Shown here in pieces: positions 1-7,738 of a DNA stretch of 64,000 nucleotides. Positions within the stretch are counted from its first letter, which is position 1; each line of letters begins with the position of its first letter. The translations under genes and the position numbers were made by a program. The notes beneath the pieces are model-generated. The model was not told the origin of the DNA. It ran no database searches and was given only the letters and a program-made list of their open reading frames with translations. This stretch comes from Caballeronia grimmiae (GTDB taxonomy: Bacteria > Pseudomonadota > Gammaproteobacteria > Burkholderiales > Burkholderiaceae), in the NCBI RefSeq assembly GCF_000698555.1, contig NZ_JFHE01000013.1, positions 1-64,000 on the forward strand, read 5' to 3'.

Positions 1-490
1 ACGCCAGCGGGAAGTTGCTCGCGCCGAACACCGCGACGGGGCCGAGCGGAATCTTCTGCAAACGCAGATCAGGACGGGGCAGCGGCTTGCGATCCGGCTG
101 GGCGGAATCGAGCGTCGCGGAAAGCCAGCGCCCTTCGCGCACCAGCGACGCAAAGAGCCGCAACTGCGCGACCGTGCGGGCGCGTTCGCCTTCGAGCCGC
201 GCTTTCGGCAACGCGGATTCCGCCTGCGCGCGTTCGATCAGCACATCGCCCAGTAGGATGATGTTGTCCGCGATCGCCTCGAGAAACTGCGCGCGCGTTT
301 CGAGCGGCGCGTGGCGATACGGATCGAACGCGGCGTCGGCGAGGTTACACGCGCGGTCGACTTCCGCCGCGCCGCCACCGCCGAAAACGGGTTCGAGGTC
401 GACGTTGCGAGCGGGGTCGAACGCGCGGAGCGTAACTTCGGCGCCCCGCACGGCCGATGCGCCGATCAGCATTTCTCCGGTAATGATCAT
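1..490 (-). CDS. Aldehyde dehydrogenase, N-terminal part (gene runs off the left edge)
   Basis: The minus-strand frame is open from an ATG at 490 to the window edge, about 163 residues. The ATG is preceded by a GGAGG Shine-Dalgarno 6 bases upstream. The product begins MIITGEMLIG and ends in a stretch with GPVAVFGASNFPLA. That is the N-domain approach to the Rossmann fold seen in NADP-dependent aldehyde dehydrogenases of the 2-oxoglutarate-semialdehyde (2,5-dioxovalerate) type. These enzymes oxidise semialdehydes at the end of sugar-acid and hydroxyproline catabolism. The catalytic Cys and Glu lie outside the window, so the substrate assignment is inference. The neighbouring DHA2 exporter is in the same orientation but about 150 bases upstream. 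Confidence 0.85.
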   Translation of the reverse strand, partial: MIITGEMLIGASAVRGAEVTLRAFDPARNVDLEPVFGGGGAAEVDRACNLADAAFDPYRHAPLETRAQFLEAIADNIILLGDVLIERAQAESALPKARLEGERARTVAQLRLFASLVREGRWLSATLDSAQPDRKPLPRPDLRLQKIPLGPVAVFGASNFPLA

Positions 491-641
491 GGTGAACCTC
501 CGTGCTGGTGATGCTGCCCGTGCCTGAGCGGGCGGCAAGGGATGCGGCATGCGGCCACGCATCGCGTGTGCCGGATCGGTGCGCGCCTGGCAAAGTGACT
601 CGCGGACGGCCAATGCGTTCCGTCGCACGGTCACCGCGGCG

Positions 642-2225
642 TCAGCCCTTGCCGGCCTTCCGGAACGTTATATGTCCGATCCGCCGCACCAGCAACACCG
701 CGACGAGCGCCGCGACCGCCGTCAGCATCGTGCCGATATGCACGGACTGCACGAGCGCATCGCGGGCAGCGTCGAAGAGCGCGGGCGCGTCGAGCCCGGC
801 CGAGCCCAGATCGCGCAGCAGCGTATCGCGCAATGCTTCGTCGACGAGAATGCGCGGATCGACGAAACGCGGCTGCCATTGCGCCGATGCCGTCGCGCCG
901 AGCACGCTGATGGTGCGCTCGACGACGCTCGCGTAATGATGCGCGACGATCGTCCCGACGATGCTCGTGCCGAGCATGCCGCCGACCATGCGCGTCGATT
1001 GCAGCAGCGCCGTCGTGATGCCGAAGCGCTCGCGCCCCGCGATCTCCTGCCCGAATACGTTCATGTTGTTCAGCACGAAGCCGAGCCCGATGCCGACGGC
1101 GGCCATCGGCAATTCGATCCACAGGTGCGGCGTCGACACGCGCGCAAACGACAGCCCGACCGACGCCAGCACCAGCAGCGAGAAGCCGATCGACAGGATC
1201 ATCGTCGGCTTGCGCAAATGGATGACGATCCGCGTATTGATGAAGCTGCCGAGCGCGATGCACGCGGCAATCGGCGTGGCGAGCAGCCCCGCTTCCTGCG
1301 GCGAAAGCCCGAAGCCGCCCTGCAGCAGCAGCGGCGCGAAGAAGATCAGCGAGAACATCACGAAGCCCGCCATGAAGGACAGCGTGAACAGCGTGACGAG
1401 ATGCGGATCGCGGAAGATATCCAGCGGGATGATCGGATGCGTTGCGCGCCGCTCGCAGACGAGGAGCGCCGCCGCGCCGACGATCACCGCGCAACCGAGC
1501 GCGATGTTGCCGCCCGACAGCCCCGACTTCGGCACAGATTCGATCAGCGCCTGAAAGCCGCCCAGCACGAGCGCGACGAGCACGGCGCCGGTCCAGTCGA
1601 TTTTTACGGCGCCTTCGCGCGGCCGGTGCAGGTTCGGCAGATGCGACCAGATGAAGTACAGCGCCGCCGCGCCCACCGGCAGGTTGATCAGGAACGTCGA
1701 ACGCCAGCCCCAGTGCTGGCTCATCCATCCGCCGAGCGACGGCCCGGCCGCCGTACCGATGCCGTACGCCGCCGCGAGCACGACCTGCCATCGCACGCGC
1801 GTGCGCGGATCGGGAAAGAGATCGGGGATCGCGGCGAACGCGGTGCCGACCATCATTCCGCCGCCCACGCCCTGCAGTCCGCGCGACAACGCCAGAAACA
1901 GCATGTTCGGCGCGAGTCCGCACAAAACCGAGGCAAGCGTGAACGTGACGACCGCCGCGATGACGAACCGCTTGCGGCCGAAATAATCGCCGAGCCGCCC
2001 GAACACCGGCACGGTGACGACGGATGCCAGCAGGTAGGCGCTCGCGATCCACGCGTAATACTCGAAGCCGTGCAGTTCCGCGACGATCGACGGCAGCGCC
2101 GTGCTCACCACCGTCTGGTCCAGCGCCACCAGCATGTTGACGAGCCCGATGCCGAGCATCGCGTAAAGGGCGGTTCGGAACGCGAGTGCGTGCGGCTGGG
2201 GTTCGGTGGTGCGGTCGTCGGTCAT
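642..2225 (-). CDS. MFS drug exporter, DHA2 (EmrB/QacA, 14-TM) family
   Basis: A 527-residue hydrophobic protein. Near residue 45 it shows the DHA2 motif pattern LDQTVVSTALPSI, followed by a loop with GRLGDYFGRK (motif A, between TM2 and TM3). The length and the run of about 14 hydrophobic segments fit proton-driven multidrug exporters of the inner membrane. No membrane-fusion (EmrA) or outer-membrane partner gene is adjacent, so it probably acts alone or with a remote partner. The drug or metabolite exported cannot be read from the sequence. Confidence 0.9.
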   Translation of the reverse strand: MTDDRTTEPQPHALAFRTALYAMLGIGLVNMLVALDQTVVSTALPSIVAELHGFEYYAWIASAYLLASVVTVPVFGRLGDYFGRKRFVIAAVVTFTLASVLCGLAPNMLFLALSRGLQGVGGGMMVGTAFAAIPDLFPDPRTRVRWQVVLAAAYGIGTAAGPSLGGWMSQHWGWRSTFLINLPVGAAALYFIWSHLPNLHRPREGAVKIDWTGAVLVALVLGGFQALIESVPKSGLSGGNIALGCAVIVGAAALLVCERRATHPIIPLDIFRDPHLVTLFTLSFMAGFVMFSLIFFAPLLLQGGFGLSPQEAGLLATPIAACIALGSFINTRIVIHLRKPTMILSIGFSLLVLASVGLSFARVSTPHLWIELPMAAVGIGLGFVLNNMNVFGQEIAGRERFGITTALLQSTRMVGGMLGTSIVGTIVAHHYASVVERTISVLGATASAQWQPRFVDPRILVDEALRDTLLRDLGSAGLDAPALFDAARDALVQSVHIGTMLTAVAALVAVLLVRRIGHITFRKAGKG

Positions 2226-2427
2226 GCGGCGTGTTAAGCGGGCGCTGAGTCGGTGGAATCAAGGATTGTACGGCGTCGCTTGCGACAGATCGACTCATCG
2301 CAAAATTGCGCGGTCTCGCGGCAACGGCTGCGCGTTATGCTGCAAAGCGCGCATCGCCGCGAGGCAAGCGCCCGCGCCAGGCACCGGCGGCGCTGCGCCC
2401 GACACTTCATTGCACGAGGAACACGCC

Positions 2428-2901
2428 ATGTTCAAACGCATCATCGTCGCCATCGATGGCAGCCGCACGTCCCAGCACGCCTTCGACGCCGCGCTCGACC
2501 TCGCCGTCACGCATCAGGCCGTCGTCCAGCCGTACTACGTCGTCGAGAGCGGGCCGCTGTACATGGACGTGCCCGGCTACGATCCGTCCGTGCTGCAGAA
2601 GGGCCTGACCGAACAGGGCGCGACGGTGGCGCGGGAAGCCGCCGAAGCGATGAAGGCGCGCGGCGTCGCGGGCGACGTCGTAACCGTCGAAGCCACCGTC
2701 AGCGACGATGTCGCTTCGCTCATCATTCGCGCCGCGCGCGCATTCAACGCCGATCTGCTCGTGATGGGCACGCATGGCCGCAAGGGCTTCAAAAGGATGA
2801 TTCTCGGCAGCGTTGCGGAGCGTTGCCTGCGGCAAGCCAGCTTGCCGGTGCTCTTGATTCCCTCGGCGGCAACGAATTCGGACGACGCCTCTACCGCATG
2901 A
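2428..2901 (+). CDS. Universal stress protein, UspA family
   Basis: A 157-residue single-domain Usp. The ATG at 2428 follows a GAGGA at 2416-2420, and the protein starts MFKRIIVAIDGS. The C-terminal half carries the ATP-binding signature GTHGRKGFKRMILGSVAE (G-2x-G-9x-G-S), so this is an ATP-binding Usp. Longer upstream frame extensions are open but lack a plausible start. It lies about 100 bases upstream of an FNR-type regulator on the same strand. FNR-family control of Usp genes is common in beta-proteobacteria, so a joint role in low-oxygen stress is a reasonable inference. Confidence 0.9.
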   Translation: MFKRIIVAIDGSRTSQHAFDAALDLAVTHQAVVQPYYVVESGPLYMDVPGYDPSVLQKGLTEQGATVAREAAEAMKARGVAGDVVTVEATVSDDVASLIIRAARAFNADLLVMGTHGRKGFKRMILGSVAERCLRQASLPVLLIPSAATNSDDASTA

Positions 2902-2976
2902 TGTAAAGATTGTGCAAGCAGCGGAGGCGCGGCATTTTTCCGCACGGTCGGGCAGGCGGGCTATGGGACAATCAAT

Positions 2977-2990
2977 TTGTCATCCATCAA
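2977..2990. promoter_or_regulatory. Candidate FNR box upstream of the fnr-like gene
   Basis: TTGTC-ATCC-ATCAA matches the FNR consensus TTGAT-N4-ATCAA at 8 of 10 positions, with correct spacing. It ends 15 bases before the ATG of the FNR-like gene, where a bound dimer would block expression. Negative autoregulation is the inferred role. Only one half-site is perfect. Confidence 0.4.
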
Positions 2991-3005
2991 GAATCCGAGC
3001 TCGCC

Positions 3006-3728
3006 ATGTCTGATCCGATCCTTCCCCGGCGGCAAGCGGCGCACTGTTCCAGCTGCGCAATGCGCCATCTGTGCATGCCCGAAGGCCTTTGCGCCCGGGA
3101 CGTCACCAAGCTGGAACACATCATCTCCGTGACGCGCAAGATCCGTCGCGGCGATGCGCTCTTCCGCACCGGTGACACGTTCGATTCGCTCTACGCGGTG
3201 CGCTCCGGTTCGCTCAAGACCGTCGTCACGAATGACGGCAGCCGCGACGGCGGACGCGAGCGCATGACCGGCCTGCTGCTGGCGGGCGATGCGCTCGGCC
3301 TTGACGGCATCGGCGATGGCCGCCACACGTGCGACGCCGTCGCGCTGGAAGACAGCTCCGTCTGCGTCGTGCCGTACGCGCTCTTCGAGCGCATGTGCCG
3401 CGAGACGGATTCGCTGCAACGGCGCATGCATCGCATGATGAGCCAGGCGATCAACCGCGAAGCCGAACACGTCGTGCGGCTCGGCATGCTGCGCGCCGAC
3501 GAGCGCGTCGCGCGCCTGCTGCTCGACATGTCGGCGCGGCTCGCGCGGCGCGGATACGCCACCGCCGAGTTCACCATGCGCATGACGCGCGACGACATCG
3601 GCAGCTATCTCGGCATGACGCTCGAAACGGTAAGCCGCACGCTGTCGCGCTTCGACAAGCTCGGGCTCATCGAGGCGCAGGGCAAATCCATCCGCATCCG
3701 CGATTTCGACGGACTGCGCGGCATCTGA
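3006..3728 (+). CDS. fnr: FNR-type oxygen-sensing Crp/Fnr transcription regulator
   Basis: A 240-residue protein with Cys14, Cys17 and Cys23 in the exact FNR spacing C-x2-C-x5-C. A fourth Cys lies near residue 120 (SVCVVPY), equivalent to Cys122 of E. coli FNR. These are the four ligands of the oxygen-labile [4Fe-4S] cluster. A cNMP-type beta-barrel and dimer helix follow. The C-terminal winged helix carries the recognition motif ETVSRT (E-x2-S-R), which reads TTGAT half-sites. The ATG at 3006 was chosen because it puts the Cys cluster near the N-terminus as in the family. It should switch anaerobic or microaerobic genes, possibly including the adjacent Usp gene and itself. Confidence 0.93.
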   Translation: MSDPILPRRQAAHCSSCAMRHLCMPEGLCARDVTKLEHIISVTRKIRRGDALFRTGDTFDSLYAVRSGSLKTVVTNDGSRDGGRERMTGLLLAGDALGLDGIGDGRHTCDAVALEDSSVCVVPYALFERMCRETDSLQRRMHRMMSQAINREAEHVVRLGMLRADERVARLLLDMSARLARRGYATAEFTMRMTRDDIGSYLGMTLETVSRTLSRFDKLGLIEAQGKSIRIRDFDGLRGI

Positions 3729-3743
3729 CAATCGCGCGAGCGC

Positions 3744-3779
3744 GCGGCGGTTTGTTCGGCGCGCCCGAACAAACGCCGC
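3744..3779. repeat. Long inverted repeat after the fnr-like gene
   Basis: GCGGCG and TTTGTTCGG pair with CCGAACAAA and CGCCGC around a 5-base loop, giving a 15-bp stem with one bulged G. It begins 16 bases after the stop of the FNR-like gene. No T-run follows, so it is either a T-less terminator or an mRNA 3'-stabilising hairpin. Confidence 0.6.
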
Positions 3780-3899
3780 GTTCGGCGCGCGTGGCACGGA
3801 CTTCGCTACACACTAGCTCTTTCATGCAACCGGGCAGGCGTTTTGGCGCTTGCTCGAATCCTATGCAATGCTTGCGGCTTGCACCGGAGACCGAGCGAA

Positions 3900-5225
3900 A
3901 TGAATCGCGAACCATCCCTGCGTCATCTCTTGCTGGAGCGGCTCGCCGAAGCGCGCCGCGTGACGGACGAACTTTTCGACATCGTCAGGCGCGAGCATCT
4001 CTACGATCGGCCGATCGCTGAACGGCATCGCATCGTCTTTTATATCGGCCATCTGGAGGCTTTCGACCGCAATCTGTTCGACAAGCGCCTCTTCGACCTG
4101 CCGAACGCCGATCCCGCCTACGATCAGCTTTTCGCATTCGGCATCGATCCCGTCGATGGCGGCCTGCCGACCGATCAGCCGGGCGACTGGCCCTCCCTCG
4201 ACGATGTACAGGCCTACAAGATGCGAGTGCGCGCGGACATCGACGCGCGCTTCGATCCGACGAGGCTCGTCGCCGAACCTGCGTCCGCCGACGAACCGCC
4301 CGTGAAGCTGCTCGAAGTCGCGATCGAGCATCGGCTGATGCATGCCGAAACGCTTGCCTATATGCTGCATCAATTGCCGGTCGACAGAAAAATTGCACCG
4401 GCGAACGCGGCATCCGAGCGGACCTCGGACCGCCCGCTCGTACACGAGACGGTGCACGTTCCCGAAGGCACGGTCACGCTGGGTCTTTCCCGCGCGAGCG
4501 GGCGATTCGGCTGGGACAACGAGTTCGATGAAATGCACGTGGACGTGCCGGCGTTCGATATCGACCGCTACATGGTCACGAACCGCGATTACCTGCGCTT
4601 CATCGATGCAGGCGGCTACTGGAATCGCGACTTCTGGAACGACGCCGACTGGGCGTGGAAGGAACGGCATCGCATTGCGCATCCGGCCTTCTGGATTCCG
4701 GGCGACGAGGCCGACGACAAAGCAGCCGGCGCGGACGAAGCCGATGCCGGCTGGAAGCTGCGCACGATGTTCGAAGAGATGCCGCTTCCGCTCGACTGGC
4801 CGGTGTACGTGAGCCATGCGGAGGCCAGCGCCTATGCGCGCTGGGCGGGCAAGACGCTGCCGACCGAAGCGCAGTGGCAACGCGCGGCGACGGGCGCGCC
4901 GCACGTCGCGGAAGGCAACTTCGATTTCCGCCGCTGGGACCCGACTCCGGTGCAGGCGCATCCCGAGAACCGCAGCGCGTTCGGCGTCGAGGGGCAGTTC
5001 GGCAACGGCTGGGAATGGACATCGACGACATTCGGCCCGCTGGATGGCTTCAAGCCCTTCCCGTTCTATCTCGGCTATTCGGCGAACTTCTTCGACGGCA
5101 AGCATTTCATCATCAAGGGCGGCTCACCGCGCACGGCAGCGTGCATGCTCCGGCCGAGCTTCCGCAACTGGTTCCAGGGGCATTACCAGTACGTGTATGC
5201 GGGCTTTCGCTGCGTGAGCGTGTGA
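3900..5225 (+). CDS. EgtB-like sulfoxide-synthase-family nonheme iron enzyme (DinB + FGE-sulfatase domains)
   Basis: A 441-residue protein. The ATG at 3900 follows GGAGA at 3885-3889. The N-terminal DinB-like domain has a His in IGHLEAF and the H-x3-H-x-E motif HRLMHAE near residue 145-150, which are the expected Fe(II) ligands. The C-terminal formylglycine-generating-enzyme-like fold ends with NGWEWTSTTF, RPSFRNW and AGFRCV, all diagnostic of EgtB. Family members join a thiol or selenol to hercynine (ergothioneine, ovothiol or selenoneine synthesis). No EgtD methyltransferase, EgtE lyase or SenB/SelD partner lies within the window, so the exact product is open. The gene stands alone, just upstream of a tRNA. 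Confidence 0.82.
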   Translation: MNREPSLRHLLLERLAEARRVTDELFDIVRREHLYDRPIAERHRIVFYIGHLEAFDRNLFDKRLFDLPNADPAYDQLFAFGIDPVDGGLPTDQPGDWPSLDDVQAYKMRVRADIDARFDPTRLVAEPASADEPPVKLLEVAIEHRLMHAETLAYMLHQLPVDRKIAPANAASERTSDRPLVHETVHVPEGTVTLGLSRASGRFGWDNEFDEMHVDVPAFDIDRYMVTNRDYLRFIDAGGYWNRDFWNDADWAWKERHRIAHPAFWIPGDEADDKAAGADEADAGWKLRTMFEEMPLPLDWPVYVSHAEASAYARWAGKTLPTEAQWQRAATGAPHVAEGNFDFRRWDPTPVQAHPENRSAFGVEGQFGNGWEWTSTTFGPLDGFKPFPFYLGYSANFFDGKHFIIKGGSPRTAACMLRPSFRNWFQGHYQYVYAGFRCVSV

Positions 5226-5261
5226 GTGCGTGAGCCGTCTGAAGATTCTTCGTGCACGGGC

Positions 5262-5290
5262 TTGTATATCCGGTCGGGGGTCTCTATAAT
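5262..5290 (+). promoter_or_regulatory. Sigma-70 promoter of the tRNA-Val gene
   Basis: TTGTAT (5262-5267), a 17-base spacer and a perfect TATAAT (5285-5290). Transcription would begin near 5297, a few bases before the mature tRNA 5' end. Confidence 0.75.
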
Positions 5291-5302
5291 CCGCGGCTCA
5301 AC

Positions 5303-5379
5303 AGGCTCGTAGCTCAGCTGGTTAGAGCACCACCTTGACATGGTGGGGGTCGTTGGTTCGAGTCCAATCGAGCCTACCA
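5303..5379 (+). tRNA. tRNA-Val (anticodon GAC), CCA encoded
   Basis: A 77-base cloverleaf folds by eye. The 7-bp acceptor is AGGCTCG/CGAGCCT. The D-stem is GCTC/GAGC, the anticodon stem CCACC/GGTGG with loop TTGACAT, and the T-arm GTTGG-TTCGAGT-CCAAT. The discriminator A is followed by an encoded CCA. The anticodon GAC at 5337-5339 reads GUC and GUU valine codons. It has its own promoter and terminator. No integrase or attachment-site duplication is visible downstream within this window. Confidence 0.96.
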
Positions 5380-5396
5380 ACGCATATGCTGTAAAA

Positions 5397-5430
5397 CAAA
5401 TCACCGCGTTCATCGCGGCGATTTGCTTTT
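5397..5430 (+). terminator. Rho-independent terminator of the tRNA
   Basis: CAAATC-A-CCGCG pairs with CGCGG-C-GATTTG around a TTCAT loop, with one A.C mismatch. It is followed by CTTTT and starts 18 bases after the tRNA CCA. Confidence 0.8.
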
Positions 5431-5452
5431 CTGGTCCCTCTTTCGTACTTCC

Positions 5453-5671
5453 CTAATCCCACATGTTCCGGAACGCCACGGCGGCGATCACGGGCACGGT
5501 CAGCACGAGCGGAATCGCGAAGTACGGCACTTCCAGATTCACCGTCCAGTTGTAGATCAGCCAGCCGATGCCAAGCGCCAGCGTGCCGATGCCGACCAGC
5601 GCCGAGAGGACATTGAGCGAGCGCGCCGACAAGCGCCTGCGGGACGGTTCTTTACTCGAGGTCGGTTCCAT
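5453..5671 (-). CDS. Small two-TM membrane protein, function unknown
   Basis: A protein of about 72 residues from the ATG at 5671; an in-frame ATG at 5710 would add 13 residues. Neither start has a clear Shine-Dalgarno. After a basic N-terminus (EPSRRRLSARS) come two hydrophobic segments, around VGIGTLALGIGWLIYNW and PLVLTVPVIAAVAF. I do not recognise the family. It lies between the tRNA terminator and the TonB-receptor remnant, so it may mark the boundary of a deletion. Confidence 0.6.
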   Translation of the reverse strand: MEPTSSKEPSRRRLSARSLNVLSALVGIGTLALGIGWLIYNWTVNLEVPYFAIPLVLTVPVIAAVAFRNMWD

Positions 5672-5716
5672 GATGACGGTGTGGGCGCATCGTGCGCGAG
5701 TCATATACATCTAAGT

Positions 5717-6283
5717 TTATACCGCTCGCCGATGCGGCGTAGCGCGGTCACGAGGCCAAAAAAAGCACGCCGCCGGTTCGAGACACGCCGTGTTCGGCGC
5801 GGAATCGCCGATAGCCAGCGCCTCGCTGCGATTCGCGAAGAACGCCATGTTCTGCCACGGCTTGACGACGAGCCCGAACAACGGCGTCGTGATCGAATCG
5901 TTATAGGCGCGCGTCTGCTTGCCGGTGTAATCGAAGGTGTTCGTGTGCAATTCCTGATAACGCGCGCCGACGGTGAACAGCACGCGATCGTTCAGAAGGC
6001 CGAGCGTGTCCGACACCGACGCGCTGCGCATCAGATTGAGCGCCGTCGTGCCCGGATCGGCGAGATTGCCGGCGGACAGCGTGGTCGCCGGATACGGCAC
6101 CTGCGGCGTGTCATAGAGACTCGTCGGGAACGCGCAGGCGAACGTATAAGCCGACATCGAATCGACGCGCACGATCGACGCGCCCGCCGTCACGAAATGC
6201 GACACGGGGCCGGTATTGAAATGCCCGCGCACGCCCGCTTCCGCCGAGCTTCCGTCTCGCGCTGTCGCGTTCAGCCCTGCGCG
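5717..6283 (-). pseudogene. Remnant of a TonB-dependent ferric-siderophore receptor
   Basis: An in-frame fragment of up to about 189 codons reads as the middle of a TonB-dependent receptor barrel, for example GHFNTGPVSHFVTAGASIV, FTVGARYQELHTN and GLVVKPWQNMAFFANRSEAL. There is no signal peptide, TonB box or plug domain, and no C-terminal aromatic strand. Similarity fades after GDSAPNTA near 5800. The fragment begins directly after the stop codon of the PepSY gene and in the same frame. This points to a deletion that fused the two genes and removed both receptor ends. It should be non-functional. Confidence 0.75.
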
Positions 6284-7507
6284 TCACGACGACAACGACC
6301 GCCCTCGCGCCGCGCGAGCGTCCGCCGCGGCGGCCGAGTGCCGGCGCGCCGCCCGCTTGCGCATCCAGATGATGAGGCCCGTCGCGCTCAGAATGGCCAC
6401 TGCCACGCCGACCGCGCTGATCAGAATCCGACCCGTCAGCCCGACGATGCGCCCCGAATGCAGCGGAAACTGCGCCTGCATGAAGATGTCGCCGGCCGAA
6501 CCGCGGCCCGGGATCGACGAACCCGCGAGCATCCCCGTGTGACCGTTGTAGTACAGCCACGCGTTGCCGAGACCGCCATCGCCGTGATCGTGACCGGGCG
6601 CGAAGAAGCCGACGCCGTACGCCTGCATCGCAGGGGCGTAGTAGAGCGCACCCATCGGCTCGGAGATGTTCTCGCGCTTCGCATCGCGGGCCGCCGTTTC
6701 AATGATCTGCGCGCGTGTCGCGGGAGGCTGGCTCGTTGGCGCGGGGCGCACCAGATCAGCGTTTTCGAGGAATGACGGCGACAGCTTCGAGAACGCGGAC
6801 ACGATGGGCCGCACGACCGGATCAGCGAGATTCATCGAAACGGACGTGAGCGCCATCATCAGCAGCAGCGCCCAGATCCACACGCCGCCCGAGCGATGAA
6901 GATCGAAGGTCAGCGCATAGCCGCCGCGACGGAAGCGGAACGCAAGCGACTTGCGCCACGCCTTCACGCTCGGGAACGACAGCACGAACGCGATGCCGCT
7001 GTCGAAAAACCAGATGATGCCGACGATGCCGAGCAGCCACGTACCGGTATCGAAGCCGCCGAGCACCGGCAAATGCAGCGTGTAATGCAGCTTGTAGAGG
7101 AACGGCATCAGATCGATGCGCGCGAGCGACACCGCGCCCCACATGCGCCGCGCCTGCACTTCGCCGGTGGCAGGATCGACGGCGATCTGGTTGTAGTCGA
7201 CCGCATACGGGGCGCCCGTCGACGGATTCGTGCGCGGCCAGACCATGATCTGCGCGGCATGCCCCGGCTCGACGCCGAGCGGCAGATACGTGACCTCGAC
7301 GCGCGGATCGGCTGCTTCGACGCGCCGCGCTAGCTCGAGCGGCGCCAGCGGCGCGCCGTCGGTGCGCGCCTGGAAGAACGACGGATTGAGCATCGCGTCG
7401 ATCTCGTGATCCCACGCGATGATCGCCCCGGTCAGCCCCGACACGAAAAGGAACAGCGCGGTCGCGACGCCAAACCAGCGGTGCAGCCGGACGAGCACCG
7501 GCCTCAT
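6284..7507 (-). CDS. PepSY-associated TM helix protein (siderophore/iron-reductase-like)
   Basis: A 407-residue protein. It begins MRPVLVRLHRWFGVATALFL, with the RLHRW first helix typical of PepSY_TM proteins (PiuB/FoxB-like). It has about four TM segments, a periplasmic PepSY-like region, and a basic C-terminus after the last helix (WMRKRAARR). Such proteins reduce or release iron from imported ferric siderophores in the inner membrane and normally sit next to a TonB-dependent receptor. Here that neighbour is only a remnant directly downstream. A candidate Fur box lies 63 bases upstream. Confidence 0.85.
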   Translation of the reverse strand: MRPVLVRLHRWFGVATALFLFVSGLTGAIIAWDHEIDAMLNPSFFQARTDGAPLAPLELARRVEAADPRVEVTYLPLGVEPGHAAQIMVWPRTNPSTGAPYAVDYNQIAVDPATGEVQARRMWGAVSLARIDLMPFLYKLHYTLHLPVLGGFDTGTWLLGIVGIIWFFDSGIAFVLSFPSVKAWRKSLAFRFRRGGYALTFDLHRSGGVWIWALLLMMALTSVSMNLADPVVRPIVSAFSKLSPSFLENADLVRPAPTSQPPATRAQIIETAARDAKRENISEPMGALYYAPAMQAYGVGFFAPGHDHGDGGLGNAWLYYNGHTGMLAGSSIPGRGSAGDIFMQAQFPLHSGRIVGLTGRILISAVGVAVAILSATGLIIWMRKRAARRHSAAAADARAARGRSLSS

Positions 7508-7569
7508 GCTGACACTGCCTTCAAAGGAAATTTGCGCGCGGCTGCAGTCATTCGACGCCCGTTAGTAAA

Positions 7570-7584
7570 TAGGAATTATTCGCA
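7570..7584 (-). promoter_or_regulatory. Candidate Fur box upstream of the PepSY gene
   Basis: Read on the minus strand, TGCGAAT-A-ATTCCTA matches the 7-1-7 Fur core TGAGAAT-N-ATTCTCA at 11 of 14 positions in an AT-rich stretch. It sits 63 bases upstream of the PepSY start codon. Iron repression of the locus is inferred. Confidence 0.5.
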
Positions 7585-7738
7585 ATGTTATACAGGACGG
7601 GCGACGGGGACAAGCCTTTCGTCAGGTTCGGCGCGTCGACGCCCACACCGCGACATCTCGCGAAACAAATGCTGCGTGGTTTTTAACGGGCGCCATCACT
7701 ACAGTTGCGTTCATCCGCAACCCACTCATGGCGACATC

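Noticed and set aside
549..2237. Long plus-strand frame opposite the DHA2 exporter
   Set aside because: Arg/Asp-rich composition with no domain. The opposite strand has clear TM segments and MFS motifs. It is a GC-skew shadow.
5303..5379. tRNA-Val as an integration site for a genomic island
   Set aside because: No integrase gene and no repeat of the tRNA 3' end was found within the window.
5183..5413. Minus-strand frame of 76 codons across the tRNA-Val gene
   Set aside because: It reads the complement of the tRNA (GSIGLEPTTPTMSRWCSNQLSYEP-like), a well-known false ORF found opposite tRNAs.
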